This document shows, one piece after another, positions 1 through 9,311 of a stretch of 64,000 bases of DNA. The translations under genes were made by a program, and so were the position numbers. Below the pieces are notes generated by a model. The model searched no databases and was not told the DNA's origin. It saw only the letters and a program-made list of their open reading frames with translations. This DNA comes from Erythrobacter sp. (GTDB lineage: Bacteria > Pseudomonadota > Alphaproteobacteria > Sphingomonadales > Sphingomonadaceae): NCBI RefSeq assembly GCF_030066995.1, contig NZ_JASJAP010000002.1:62001-126000 (forward strand), written 5' to 3'. How positions within the stretch are numbered: the first letter of the stretch is position 1; each line of letters begins with the position of its first letter.

Positions 1-213
1 CGACCGGCTTAAGATCGAGTTTGCGTTGCTCTCGAGCCGCGTGCGACTGACTTCGACCCACGGATCGAAACTCTTGCGCGGATCAGCATTGGCAAGCGCC
101 CCGTCATTCGCCGCGAGGACGGAATCGGACGGCAAAAGAGGGACCGCCGCCGCACCAGCAATCCCGATCAACGCCTCGCGCCTTTTGATTTCAAGCGTGC
201 GCCGCGACCCCAT
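1..213 (-). CDS. Secreted alanine racemase-fold / D-threonine aldolase-like enzyme, N-terminal fragment
   Basis: The 71 codons visible start with ATG at 213 and run off the left edge in frame. Residues 4-35 have a Tat-like leader: an Arg-Arg pair (RRTLEIKRRE) followed by an Ala/Leu-rich core and a cleavage-like VLAAND. The first mature part reads DPWVEVSRTRLESNANSI, which resembles the opening of PLP enzymes of the alanine racemase N-terminal fold (D-threonine aldolase, DSD1 and alanine racemase relatives: W-x-E-V-x-R-x-x-L-x-x-N). Those enzymes act on D-amino acids or hydroxy amino acids. The gene is divergent from the S9 peptidase at 288, with a shared 74-bp promoter region. The substrate is unknown, and the PLP lysine lies outside the visible part. 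Confidence 0.6.
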   Translation of the reverse strand, partial: MGSRRTLEIKRREALIGIAGAAAVPLLPSDSVLAANDGALANADPRKSFDPWVEVSRTRLESNANSILSRS

Positions 214-234
214 TTTTCCGACTCCGATCTTTAC

Positions 235-251
235 TTTCCGATCCGAAAATA
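235..251. promoter_or_regulatory. Putative operator, copy 1 of a recurring TTTCC-N6-GAAAA site
   Basis: TTTCCGATCCGAAAATA lies in the divergent promoter between the racemase-like gene and the S9 peptidase. The core TTTC-N6-GAAA is an inverted repeat. A near-identical copy (15 of 17 bases) occurs at 5634-5650, and related sites occur at 11873 and 26564. Binding by the XRE-cupin regulator at 5746 is inference. Confidence 0.4.
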
Positions 252-287
252 GCACCTATCCTGCCCGCACGCTACGGGAGATAAGCC

Positions 288-2408
288 ATGCCTGCCAGCC
301 GATTGGCTCTTGTCGCTTTTTTGGCTTTTACGCCTCTGCTCGCAGGGTCGGAGAAAGTGATGGCTCAGGCGGCAACGGGGCATAAAACGAGGACTGGAAC
401 TTCCGAAGTCGCTCGAATGATCGAAGCGGCGACAGGTAGCGTCTTTACCAGTCGCATCGCTGCATCCTCCGCCTCCGCTGCCGTCGCCTGGACCACGCGC
501 GAAAAAGGGTCGGAGGCGCTATGGGTAGTTAAACAGCCCGGGGACACGCCGCGACGCATTGCGGTGCTGGTGGGAGACACTGGGGACACGATCCGCGACC
601 CGAGGCTCTCGCCTGATGGGCGCTGGATTTCCTGGCGGACGGGGCCGAGCGACGTGCCCAATGGCAAGACCCCCAATCCCGCCGCCCTTGCAAAGCCCTT
701 GATCCAGCAGCTCTGGATTGCGCGAGTCGAAGGCGGATCGCCGATCTTGCTGGCACAAGGCGGCAGCGGGGTATCGTTTTCACCGCAATCGACGATGGTC
801 GCGTACCGCGCAGGCGGACAGCTGCGGCTGCGTAGCTTGGGCGGGGACGGAACACTGGGCGAAGAGCAATCTCCCCTACCCGGTATTCCAGGCTTGGCCG
901 AGGTCGCTTGGTCGCCCGATGGCAAGGCCCTTGCCTTCACATCGTATCGGCGCGCAACCAGCTTCATCGGCATCTGGCGGATCGGCGATGAGCGCGTGCG
1001 TTGGCTCGCGCCAAGCTTCGGGCGGGACGGAAACCCCTCCTTCTCACCGGACGGCAGCCGCATCGCCTTTCTTCGCAGACCGCAAATGCGACGCGGTGAA
1101 GTGCACGACGTGATGACCGGTTTCCCATATTCGGTGTGGATCGGCGATGTCGAAACGCTCTCGGCGAATGAGGCATACCGCACACCCGCGCGCGACGGCT
1201 CCGAACAGTATGGGAAGGCGCCGCTCTGGCTGAGCGAGACCGAAGTGGCCTTCCTGTCTGATGAAACCGGGTATAGCCATGTCTGGAAAGCCGATGCGCA
1301 AGGCAACAAGCGCCAGCTTACCTTTGGCAAATGCGATGTCGAGAAGATTGATAGGGGCCCGGAGACACTGATTGTCTCGTCGAATTGTAATGACATCTAC
1401 CGCCGTGATGTCGCGCTATTGGATAGCGAGGGCGAGTTTCGACGGATCAGCCCCCCTCAAGCGGCGGCGGTCGATGGCACCGCGATAGGCAATACAGGGC
1501 AAGTGCTGTTCCGGTTCGCCGATGCGGCAATTCCTTACCGGGTTGCATCGTGGAAGGAGGGAGGCGGTGTCGAGATCCTCTCGCTTGCCACGCCCGCCAG
1601 AGGATTCCAGGTCCCCGAAGTCGTCACTTTCACCGCAGCAGATGGGACAGAAGTTTCTGGAACACTGTTCAAGGCTCAGGGAGTGAACGGTCCCGCGCCC
1701 ACTGCAATCTTCTTGCACGGTGGTCCGCCTCGCCAAATGATGCCGACATGGCACCGGACAAGTTATTACAGCTACACCTACGCGATGAATCAGGTGCTCG
1801 CGCAGAGGGGAATGAATGTCCTCGCCGTCAACTTCCGCACCGGCATCGGCTTTGGCCAGGCGTTTCGGAATGCGCCGGGCTATGGTCCGCATGGCGCTGC
1901 GGAACTGCAGGATGTGCTGGCGGCGGAGGAATATTTGCTTAGCCGCGCCGATGTCGATGCCGCGCGCATCGGCGTCTATGGCGGCTCATATGGCGGGCAC
2001 CTCTCGGCCCTCGCGCTCGCGCGGCATAGCGATAGGTTCAAGACGGCTGTGGTCTGGCACCCGGTCGCCGACTGGACCAATTGGATCCGCCGCGACGACA
2101 AACCCGACCTTAACTACACACCGTGGGGCATCACCGAGGAAACGCTGGAGCTGGCACGCGAGAGTTCGGCGCTATGGAACGTCGATACCTGGCAGTCCCC
2201 GGTACTTCTGATCGTCGGCGACGATGACAGGCAGGTGCTCGCCGAGGAGAGCATTTGGCTCCACCGCGCTCTGCAAGACCAGGGCGTCCCGGCCGAGACC
2301 ATGATGCTGCCTGGAGAAGGACACGGCTTCCTGCGCCACGATAACTGGCTGCGTGTTCTGACGCGCAGTGCCGAGTGGCTCGAAGCGCACCTTGCCGCCG
2401 AGGACTGA
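288..2408 (+). CDS. S9 family peptidase (prolyl oligopeptidase / acylaminoacyl peptidase type), exported
   Basis: This 706-residue serine peptidase has an N-terminal signal peptide (ALVAFLAFTPLLAG, cut near VMAQ), a WD40/TolB-like propeller over about residues 50-430 (repeated SPDG motifs such as LSPDGRWISW, WSPDGKALAF and FSPDGSRIAF) and a C-terminal alpha/beta-hydrolase domain. The nucleophile lies in GGSYGGH (Ser about 567), the acid is probably in GDDDRQV (about 646) and the histidine in GEGHGF (about 678), so the triad looks intact. S9C/S9B enzymes cut short peptides, often after Pro or at acylated N-termini. The start at 288 gives a good signal sequence. It sits at the edge of a peptide-catabolism cluster, supporting a periplasmic peptidase role. 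Confidence 0.88.
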   Translation: MPASRLALVAFLAFTPLLAGSEKVMAQAATGHKTRTGTSEVARMIEAATGSVFTSRIAASSASAAVAWTTREKGSEALWVVKQPGDTPRRIAVLVGDTGDTIRDPRLSPDGRWISWRTGPSDVPNGKTPNPAALAKPLIQQLWIARVEGGSPILLAQGGSGVSFSPQSTMVAYRAGGQLRLRSLGGDGTLGEEQSPLPGIPGLAEVAWSPDGKALAFTSYRRATSFIGIWRIGDERVRWLAPSFGRDGNPSFSPDGSRIAFLRRPQMRRGEVHDVMTGFPYSVWIGDVETLSANEAYRTPARDGSEQYGKAPLWLSETEVAFLSDETGYSHVWKADAQGNKRQLTFGKCDVEKIDRGPETLIVSSNCNDIYRRDVALLDSEGEFRRISPPQAAAVDGTAIGNTGQVLFRFADAAIPYRVASWKEGGGVEILSLATPARGFQVPEVVTFTAADGTEVSGTLFKAQGVNGPAPTAIFLHGGPPRQMMPTWHRTSYYSYTYAMNQVLAQRGMNVLAVNFRTGIGFGQAFRNAPGYGPHGAAELQDVLAAEEYLLSRADVDAARIGVYGGSYGGHLSALALARHSDRFKTAVVWHPVADWTNWIRRDDKPDLNYTPWGITEETLELARESSALWNVDTWQSPVLLIVGDDDRQVLAEESIWLHRALQDQGVPAETMMLPGEGHGFLRHDNWLRVLTRSAEWLEAHLAAED

Positions 2409-2429
2409 ACGCGCCGCACAGGGCTGGGA

Positions 2430-4301
2430 TCACCAGAGGAAATTGAGGCCGGCTGCGAACCACGCCAATCCGAGTGCCGCAACGCTCACCAAAAGCCGAT
2501 GCACAAGTGCTAGGCTGCCGATCGATCCTCGTCGGCGATCGACCACACTTAGCCCAAGGCCGAAGAACCCTGCGATCAACCATATCCACGCCGCAACGCT
2601 CCCGATATCCCATCGCCAGGTCGATCCGGCGAAAAGCTCGAAGGTGGGATTGAAGTCGGTGTAAAGCGGCCAGACGAGCACTGCCGCCACGACGATGGCG
2701 GCAAGGCCGATGCCAGTCGAAGCCCAACGTGATGGGCCACGTCCGACGAGGCCGGCAAGGCCAGTGGCTGCTAGCGCCAGCAAGGCAAGCGCTGTCGGCA
2801 TGAACACATTCGGGTTGGCCAGGCCCTCGACCTTGTAATCGACGAACTTGGTGAAGTTCATTCGCCCCTCTTGGAAGCTGATCAACCACGGTGGGCGCTC
2901 GCCGCGCGGTGGGCCCTGGAAGAGTCCGGGAGCGACCTCATCGTATGGATCGCCGTTGATCGTGAGACGGCCGTCGTCGCCCACGCGCACCTTGGTCGCG
3001 CGCGTCATGCCGTAGATCGCCTCGCGCGTCGTAATGGCGCGCAGCGCGCCCTGATAGTCGCCAACCAGCGATTGGACGTCCGTCAGCGGCTTAGCCAGCG
3101 GCTTGAGCGGTTGCCGCTTTCCCGTCACCAGTTCCATGAACACGTCGGTGGCAATGCCGGGATTGGAATCGGTGCTGCCGAACGCATCCGTCCCGCCGGC
3201 ATAGGCGATGAAGACGCCAACATCTTTGTCAGGTGCCCAAGCGAGACTGGTCCGGAAGCCAACGAACAGCCCCCCATGAGCGTATACTTTCGTCCCGTTG
3301 AAGTTGGTCGCAAAGACGCCCGGTCCCGCCTCTTCCAAACGGACGTCATTGGTGGCCAACGGGGCACGTTGCGCGGCGAGCAATTCCGGTGAAAGAACAT
3401 CGGGCCGGTGCCCCAGGAGGGCCTGGAGATACGTCGCCATATCGTTCGCGGTGGTCTGGATAGAGCCCGCCGGGCCATTGTAGGGATCGTTGATCACGCG
3501 CGGCGGATAGCGTTCGCCGTCTTCGTCCCAGATCACCGGATGGAGCAGCGCGGGCCCACCGGTCGGATCGTAATTGACGATGGTATTGTCCATGCCGAGC
3601 GGTTCGAGCAAGCGGGTGCGGACATAGTCGGCATAGGTCATCCCACTGACGTCTTCGATCAGGATACCCAGGGCCACGATCCCGTAATTGGCATAGCTCA
3701 CATCCCTCCCCGGTCGACGCACGACGGTGGGCATCATCCTGTTCAGAAACTGGGGCGAGGCAGGAACATTCTTCTGGGTGCCGGTCGCAGAGCCAAAGCC
3801 GGGTCCCTCGAAGCCCGCATTATGCGCCGCCAATTGGCCGATCGTAACTTCATCGCCATAGGGTGCCGGGATCTTCCAGCGTTCCAAATAGCGATTGGCC
3901 GGATCGTCCAGCGCGGCGATCTTGCCTTCCTCGATCAGCTTGAGGATCGCCAGCCCGGTGAAGGTCTTGGTAACCGATGCGATGATGAACTGGTCATCCG
4001 GTCCGATCGGTTCACCCTTGATCGCATCACGCGCACCGTATTGCTGCGCCAAACGAACGTCGCCATCTTCGACGATCACCGCCATAGCCGCGGACGCGTT
4101 GCGCTCATCCAGTGGTCTGGCGATGCGCTCTTCGACCCACTGCGCGATATCCTCAGCACGCAAGGGACCATCGCCATTCGCGCCGTCGGAGATGCGACTA
4201 TCTTCAAGCTCAGGCTCAGCTGCGAGCGCTGAGGTCGAAAAGCCAATCCATAACAGGACGGCTGAAACCAAAGGCAGGAAGAGGTTGCGGGTCACAGGCA
4301 C
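2430..4301 (-). CDS. Serine beta-lactamase-fold hydrolase with C-terminal membrane domain
   Basis: A 623-residue class C beta-lactamase/D-aminopeptidase-type hydrolase (COG1680). It starts at GTG 4301, preceded by GGAG six bases upstream, and has a signal peptide to about residue 28. Active-site motifs are SVTK (Ser109, Lys112), YAN (Tyr203) and an HGG in place of the KTG strand (AHGGLFVG, about 330). A linker domain follows, and then about four hydrophobic helices fill the last roughly 130 residues, so the enzyme is probably held in the inner membrane with the catalytic domain in the periplasm. Homologues hydrolyse esters, D-amino acid amides or peptides; the substrate cannot be told here. 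It ends 21 bp from the convergent S9 gene and is followed upstream by the MFS gene on the same strand. Confidence 0.85.
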   Translation of the reverse strand: MPVTRNLFLPLVSAVLLWIGFSTSALAAEPELEDSRISDGANGDGPLRAEDIAQWVEERIARPLDERNASAAMAVIVEDGDVRLAQQYGARDAIKGEPIGPDDQFIIASVTKTFTGLAILKLIEEGKIAALDDPANRYLERWKIPAPYGDEVTIGQLAAHNAGFEGPGFGSATGTQKNVPASPQFLNRMMPTVVRRPGRDVSYANYGIVALGILIEDVSGMTYADYVRTRLLEPLGMDNTIVNYDPTGGPALLHPVIWDEDGERYPPRVINDPYNGPAGSIQTTANDMATYLQALLGHRPDVLSPELLAAQRAPLATNDVRLEEAGPGVFATNFNGTKVYAHGGLFVGFRTSLAWAPDKDVGVFIAYAGGTDAFGSTDSNPGIATDVFMELVTGKRQPLKPLAKPLTDVQSLVGDYQGALRAITTREAIYGMTRATKVRVGDDGRLTINGDPYDEVAPGLFQGPPRGERPPWLISFQEGRMNFTKFVDYKVEGLANPNVFMPTALALLALAATGLAGLVGRGPSRWASTGIGLAAIVVAAVLVWPLYTDFNPTFELFAGSTWRWDIGSVAAWIWLIAGFFGLGLSVVDRRRGSIGSLALVHRLLVSVAALGLAWFAAGLNFLW

Positions 4302-4333
4302 AAATGTCTCCAGGAAGGGGATTGAACGGCTTA

Positions 4334-5614
4334 CTATGGCGCAGAGGAAGCCATAGCTTTCAAGCGGGCCTGATCGACCGCCGCCTGATAACCGCCCCGC
4401 GTCCGGTCACGCCAATAGATCGACAAGAACACGAAGCTGGCAAAGATCGCGAACGGAACGAGCACTCCGATGGCCTCCAACCCGGCGCGACTCTCTGCAA
4501 TCGGATCGAGCGCGTCAGCTGTCGCCATCCGAGCATCGACGAGACCACCGAGTAGAGGCGTCGCGATGAGCCCTACGACAGCGGAGCCAACCGTCGCCAT
4601 GAGGCCGAGGCCAACCGCTCCCGATTGCGGCACGCGCTCCGATACCAGCCCGATCATGGTCGGCCACATGAGCGCTATACCGAAGGCGAAGATAACGGCG
4701 GCGGTCAGGACGGCGGCCGTGCCATCAGCGGAGCTGAGCAGCCACAGACCCAACGCCGTCACCAGGCATGATACGCCCATAAAGAGCGTCGGCGGCACAC
4801 GGGCGAAGATCGCGCCCGGCGCCACCGCGCGCAGCACCGCCATGATGCCGTTGATTAAAACGAGGACGAGAATGCCGGCCATGCCGCCGGCTTCGAGCAC
4901 AGCAGGGATCCAGCGGTTGGGCGCAAGCTCAAGGCTCGCGGTGATCGCCATCAGGCAGAGCAGAATCCAGAGCAATCGCGATTTCGCCAGGGCTCGCAAA
5001 GTGTCGCCGACCGTCAGACCTGCGCTCTTGACCTCGGTTTGCGGGAAGCGGGTCCCGATCAGCAACGCTCCATAGAAGAGGGTCGGCACCAGCGTGACGG
5101 CGATCGCACCGCGCCACCCGCCGACATCCATTTGCGCCAGTATGTGGATCAGCAGGCCGCCCGCAGCGATCCCGCCCGGGAAGAACAAATGGAAGCGGTT
5201 GAGCATCACCGCCTTGCGCTCGGGATAGATAGTGGCAACCAGTGGATTGCAGGCCGCCTCCACAAGGCCGTTGGCAACCGAGAGAACGAGGGCGCCGACA
5301 AACAACATCGCAAAGCCATCGGCCCCGATCATTGTCGCCGCGCCAGCCAGGTGTCCGGCCAACGCAAACCATAGGAGCCGTTTCGGGCCGAAGGCGTCGC
5401 AGAACGGGGCGAAAACCAGTTGCGCAACCGCGATGCCCCATATTCCGGCACCGCCAATCCAGCCGGTTTCGGCGTTGGTGAGACCGAAATCTTGCCGAAA
5501 GGAGAACATCGCCGCGCCAATCGCCGCAAAATTGAACGCAACCGCCGTCAGCGAAGCGCAGCTAATCCAGAACAGCCGAATGTTCGAGGAAGCCCCGCTT
5601 TCACTTGATGACAT
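4334..5614 (-). CDS. MFS transporter
   Basis: A 426-residue major facilitator with about 12 hydrophobic segments. The loop between helices 2 and 3 carries APFCDAFGPKRLLWF, the usual MFS motif A position (G-x-x-x-D-x-x-G-x-[KR]). I start it at ATG 5614 (MSSSESG) because the first helix follows directly; the reading frame extends further upstream, but that part has no transporter character. The 5' end faces the XRE-cupin regulator across a 131-bp divergent region holding operator copy 2. Being on the same strand as the serine hydrolase and 32 bp from it suggests a hydrolase-transporter operon. The substrate is unknown. Confidence 0.85.
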   Translation of the reverse strand: MSSSESGASSNIRLFWISCASLTAVAFNFAAIGAAMFSFRQDFGLTNAETGWIGGAGIWGIAVAQLVFAPFCDAFGPKRLLWFALAGHLAGAATMIGADGFAMLFVGALVLSVANGLVEAACNPLVATIYPERKAVMLNRFHLFFPGGIAAGGLLIHILAQMDVGGWRGAIAVTLVPTLFYGALLIGTRFPQTEVKSAGLTVGDTLRALAKSRLLWILLCLMAITASLELAPNRWIPAVLEAGGMAGILVLVLINGIMAVLRAVAPGAIFARVPPTLFMGVSCLVTALGLWLLSSADGTAAVLTAAVIFAFGIALMWPTMIGLVSERVPQSGAVGLGLMATVGSAVVGLIATPLLGGLVDARMATADALDPIAESRAGLEAIGVLVPFAIFASFVFLSIYWRDRTRGGYQAAVDQARLKAMASSAP

Positions 5615-5633
5615 ACTGGCCCCACAGCTCCAT

Positions 5634-5650
5634 TTTCCAATCCGAGAATA
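5634..5650. promoter_or_regulatory. Putative operator, copy 2 of the TTTCC-N6-GAAAA site
   Basis: TTTCCAATCCGAGAATA matches copy 1 at 15 of 17 positions. It lies between the divergent MFS gene and XRE-cupin regulator gene, where an autoregulating repressor or activator would be expected to bind. Confidence 0.42.
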
Positions 5651-5745
5651 TCGACGTTGCGGGAGCTTGGCAATTGCGGGCTCGTTGAGGGCTGTGCCCA
5701 AACGAGAACTCGACAGCCACCAGGGTCTGGATTTATAGGGCCCAT

Positions 5746-6444
5746 ATGACGACCGTACGACGCAAAAAGTCCGTGTCCGGTTCGGGCCAGAAGGAGACCA
5801 CAGCAGACGCCGTTTCGTCGCAAGCGGAAAAGGAAGAATCGCGCAAGCTGGGCCGCAGATTGCGGGTTATGCGACATGACCGCGACTGGAATCTGAAAGA
5901 CCTCTCGGAACGATCGGGTATCGCGATTTCCACCCTTTCCAAGATCGAGAATGGAACGCTGGCGCTCAGCTATGACAGGCTTATCAAGGTCGCTCAGGCT
6001 TTTGGATTGAGCCTGTCCGAATTCATCACCGACGTTCATGAGAGCAGACCCGACGGACCGAACATGGTGCGCGGTCGCTTCAGCCTCGCGCGCCCGGGTA
6101 GCGGCGAGCGGATGGAAAACAGCAATTACAATTACGAATATCTGTGCAGCAATCTGCGTAGCAAAGTGATGACGCCGGTTCTGGCCGAGCTCAAAGCCAG
6201 GACACTGGAAGAGTTCGGACCGCTTTCGCGCCACGATGGCGAAGAGTTTGTGATGGTGCTCTCAGGCACGGTCGAAGTGCACACCGAACTCTACAGTCCC
6301 GAAACACTGGAAGCCGGGGAAGGCCTCTATGTCGATAGCGGCATGGGACACGCCTTCCTCAGCGTGAGCGACGAGCCGGCCAGAATCCTGTTCGTCAATG
6401 CCTTCGGTGACAGCGCTCCCGATCCAACGAAGTTGAACGGTTAG
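5746..6444 (+). CDS. XRE family transcriptional regulator with cupin sensor domain
   Basis: A 232-residue regulator. The N-terminal about 45 residues are basic and polar. The XRE helix-turn-helix (LGRRLRVMRHDRDWNLKDL then SGIAISTLSKIENG) covers about 38-95. A cupin barrel follows from about 130, with the double-stranded beta-helix signature (HDGEEFVMVLSG, GEGLYVDSGMGHAF). This architecture (PuuR/DdlR class) senses small amines, amino acids or sugars through the cupin and controls neighbouring catabolic operons. The gene sits alone between two divergent catabolic units, with operator-like repeats in the promoter regions around it, so it is the natural candidate regulator for the 1-17 kb locus. 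Ligand and sign of control are unknown. Confidence 0.87.
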   Translation: MTTVRRKKSVSGSGQKETTADAVSSQAEKEESRKLGRRLRVMRHDRDWNLKDLSERSGIAISTLSKIENGTLALSYDRLIKVAQAFGLSLSEFITDVHESRPDGPNMVRGRFSLARPGSGERMENSNYNYEYLCSNLRSKVMTPVLAELKARTLEEFGPLSRHDGEEFVMVLSGTVEVHTELYSPETLEAGEGLYVDSGMGHAFLSVSDEPARILFVNAFGDSAPDPTKLNG

Positions 6445-6463
6445 AGCCGATCGAGTTCGGCAC

Positions 6464-8032
6464 CTAGTCAGCTGCAACTGGTCGCAAATCAAGGTGATGG
6501 TAGTCGTAACTGAAGTCTGCAATCGGTGACACCGCGCGGGCCTTAATCCGCTCCACTTTCCCTTCGGGCGACAGGATGAAGGTGAGATAGGCCTCTTCGC
6601 TGTCGGGATCGGTCCAGTCGGTGATGAACGTTCCGTTTTGCCAGTATTCAAGACGCCCTTTGAGCCGCGGAGTGCGATCGAAGGAGATCGATAGGCCGGA
6701 GGCGTCTTCTGAGATGGTCACCGTGCCGTACCACTTGTCGCGATAGGTCCCGGCATAGGCGCTGAGCGGGAGCGCGGGCGTGCCGCCTTCTGGCCGGTTA
6801 GCCTGAGCCGCTTCTACTTCGGCCTTGGCCGAGGCAAGCCATTCGGCCTGCCGTCGCTGAAATATGCTCAGCCAGTCGCGTGGCTCGGCACCGATGTAAT
6901 GATCAAGCAGTGTGTTCGTGACCGCATCGATCAGAACGCCCTCCTCGGCGTTGGTCATGATCATGAAGGCGACATTCTTTTCCGGAATGACGACCTGACG
7001 CGACCGTCCGCCATCGACCCCGCCCCCGTGATTGGCGATCAGCGCGCCCCGATAATCGTAGACGATCCAGCCCAGCGCGTAGAACCGGTAGCGCGGGCTG
7101 GCGACTGATTCCGGCCCGGTCCATTGCCACGTTCGCATCGGCGTGTGCGGCGCCATCAGCGTCCGGATCGTTCCCGGAGCCAAAAGCTGTGTGCCGTCTT
7201 CCAGTTTGCCATCGTTGAGCACCAGCTTGAGCCACGCGGCATAATCTCCGGCCGACGACCATGCATCTCCCGCCGGAGCCGAGACGCTGTCATTTCCCGC
7301 CGCCTCGAACAGCAAGCGCATCGGGCCTTCGCCCCGCATTCCCGAGCCGAAACGGGCGTGCAGAGAGGCGTGGTTGGTCGCCGGAAGCATGTCACTGTTC
7401 GCGACCGTGCGCCCCATGCCGAGCGGTGTAAACAGGCGTTCGCGAACGAAGGCTTCCCACGTCTTCCCCGTTACTTCCTCGACCAGTTGGCCAGCGACAA
7501 CATAAAGGATGTTGTCGTAGGCGAACTGGCTCCGGAAACCGTATTGGGGCTCAAGGTGCCGCAACACTTCGACAAATTCGCGGCGCGTAAAGTCGGTGGG
7601 GGGGTAAAATGCTAGGTCTCCGGCTCCGAGCGAAAGCCCGCTCGAATGGATTAGCAGGTCACGCACGCGCATTTCACGCGTGACGTAGGGATCATGCATC
7701 AGGAACCAAGGGATGTGATCGATCACCCGGTCGTCCCAATTTATAACTCCGTCCTGCACCAGAAGCGCCAGCGTGACCGCTGTCATCGCCTTGGTGTTCG
7801 AGCCGATCGGGAAGAGCGTATTAGCATCAGCGGGGGTGTCTCGATCGATCCGTTCCACACCGAAGCCCTCTAGGAAGACGGTCTGATCCCCTTCCACAAT
7901 GACCACCGAAGCGCCCGGTGTTCCAGTTGCCGCCCGGATCATCTCGATCCGTTGCGCGATGTCCTCTGGCGGCGCAGCGATGCTCGCCACCGGGAACAGG
8001 AACAGGGCGAGCGCCAGCAAAACTCTTTGCAC
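6464..8032 (-). CDS. Secreted serine beta-lactamase-fold hydrolase
   Basis: A 522-residue COG1680 enzyme. I chose GTG 8032 because GGAGG sits six bases upstream and the product then begins with a clean signal peptide (LLALALFLFPVASIAA). The active-site set is SNTK (Ser about 78, Lys about 81), YDN (about 173) and NHGG in the KTG position. After the catalytic domain, a DUF3471-like beta domain (YAGTYRDKWYG, then SISFD) fills the last about 100 residues. The family includes D-aminopeptidases, esterases and MlrB of microcystin catabolism. The neighbourhood with M81 and M19 peptidases suggests peptide or D-amino acid derivative hydrolysis, but this is inference. Confidence 0.85.
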   Translation of the reverse strand: MQRVLLALALFLFPVASIAAPPEDIAQRIEMIRAATGTPGASVVIVEGDQTVFLEGFGVERIDRDTPADANTLFPIGSNTKAMTAVTLALLVQDGVINWDDRVIDHIPWFLMHDPYVTREMRVRDLLIHSSGLSLGAGDLAFYPPTDFTRREFVEVLRHLEPQYGFRSQFAYDNILYVVAGQLVEEVTGKTWEAFVRERLFTPLGMGRTVANSDMLPATNHASLHARFGSGMRGEGPMRLLFEAAGNDSVSAPAGDAWSSAGDYAAWLKLVLNDGKLEDGTQLLAPGTIRTLMAPHTPMRTWQWTGPESVASPRYRFYALGWIVYDYRGALIANHGGGVDGGRSRQVVIPEKNVAFMIMTNAEEGVLIDAVTNTLLDHYIGAEPRDWLSIFQRRQAEWLASAKAEVEAAQANRPEGGTPALPLSAYAGTYRDKWYGTVTISEDASGLSISFDRTPRLKGRLEYWQNGTFITDWTDPDSEEAYLTFILSPEGKVERIKARAVSPIADFSYDYHHLDLRPVAAD

Positions 8033-8069
8033 GGATGACCTCCAACCGACCGACACTCTGTCTGGTCAT

Positions 8070-8089
8070 ATTCTCTGATACGAAAAATA
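8070..8089. promoter_or_regulatory. Weak operator-like sequence (GATACGAAAAATA)
   Basis: The divergent region between the serine hydrolase (8032) and DUF819 genes (8145) contains TTCTCTGATACGAAAAATA, resembling the right half of copies 1 and 2. The same ATACGAAAAA string recurs at 11863-11872 beside copy 3. Only the right half is convincing. Confidence 0.25.
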
Positions 8090-8144
8090 CTTTACACTCG
8101 GCCTCGCCTGCCGCAACCGTTCTCTGAGGAGGCGACAGCGATTT

Positions 8145-9287
8145 ATGGACGATTGGACGGGGCTCTGGGCGATCGGTGGCCTATTCGCGGTTATGGCCAT
8201 TGCCTTCGGTTCGGGCCGCTTCAAGTCGATGGCATGGTTGAGCCCGCCAGTGGTTGCGCTGTTTCTGGTTGCCCTGCTCGTCAATATTGGACTGATGCCC
8301 TCAAGCAGCGAGACCGGTGCGTACGGTTTGGTCTCTGGCCCACTGTTGCAGGCGGCGATCTTCCTGATGCTGTTGCAGGTCGATCTGGGGGTATTCAAGC
8401 GCGCTGGTGGCCCGATGCTCTTATTCTTCCTGGGAGGATGTTTCGCGATCGGGATCGGTGCGCTGGTCGCGGCTTTGTTTCCCTTTGTCGTTGCACCTAC
8501 CGGAAAGAACCTTATCCCTCTCGCCGGAATGTTCACCGGAACGTACAATGGCGGCAGCGTTAACTTCAATTCGCTCGCTGCGGTCTATGATGTAAATCGC
8601 GATGGTGGCATTTATCCGGTAGCGCTCGCAGTCGACGCCGCCATGACGGCCCTTTGGCTAATCGTATCGGTCGCCGCCGCCCCTTATTTGAGGCGCATGA
8701 GCTGGAGCAAACGCAAGAACGGGATCGCTGATGATGACGGCCTGTCGGCCGAAGCTCCAGCAGCGACGCCGCTGGAACTGGCCATCGTCGGAGCCTGCCT
8801 GGTTGCGGCGATAGCGCTTTCGGACTTCCTCGCCCAGTTGATGCCATGGGGGCATCCGCTGCTATGGCTGACTGCCGTCGCGCTTGCCGCCGCGCAGACT
8901 CCGTTGGGCAAGCTTGCCATCAAGGTTGAGCCGCTTGCGATTGTCGCACTTTACCTGTTCATCGCGGCGATCGGGGCCGACATTTCGATCGCGGCGGTCG
9001 CGGCTGCGCAAGACCTCGCTGTCGCGTTGATTGTTCTCGTCACCGTGATGTTCACAACCCACGCTGTGTTCCTTTATGTCACCGGTCGGTTCATGAAGGC
9101 CGATAGCGACGTCATGGTGGTCGCCTCTCAAGCAGCCATTGGCGGTCCGCCGACCGCGCTCGCCGTGGCAGAGGCTATCGGGCGGCATGATCTGCGTGTT
9201 CCAGGCGTCGCCGCGTCTTTAATCGGTTACGCTGTTGGCACCTATTGGGGGCTCGCGGTCGCCCGGATGGTCGCCGGGATCATTTAG
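8145..9287 (+). CDS. DUF819 family membrane protein, probable transporter
   Basis: A 380-residue polytopic inner-membrane protein with about 10-11 hydrophobic helices and the DUF819 hallmark GTYNGGSVNFNS near residue 137, plus a second glycine-rich repeat (AAIGGPPTALAVAEA, about 328) in the C-terminal half, giving an inverted-repeat look similar to YdjX/YjcL relatives. Function in the family is not established; its gene is often next to peptidase or amino-acid catabolic genes. Here it lies 24 bp upstream of the M81 metallopeptidase on the same strand, so the two probably form an operon in which this protein could import the peptide substrate. Confidence 0.8.
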   Translation: MDDWTGLWAIGGLFAVMAIAFGSGRFKSMAWLSPPVVALFLVALLVNIGLMPSSSETGAYGLVSGPLLQAAIFLMLLQVDLGVFKRAGGPMLLFFLGGCFAIGIGALVAALFPFVVAPTGKNLIPLAGMFTGTYNGGSVNFNSLAAVYDVNRDGGIYPVALAVDAAMTALWLIVSVAAAPYLRRMSWSKRKNGIADDDGLSAEAPAATPLELAIVGACLVAAIALSDFLAQLMPWGHPLLWLTAVALAAAQTPLGKLAIKVEPLAIVALYLFIAAIGADISIAAVAAAQDLAVALIVLVTVMFTTHAVFLYVTGRFMKADSDVMVVASQAAIGGPPTALAVAEAIGRHDLRVPGVAASLIGYAVGTYWGLAVARMVAGII

Positions 9288-9311
9288 AGCACTTCTTGCA
9301 GGAGAAAGACG

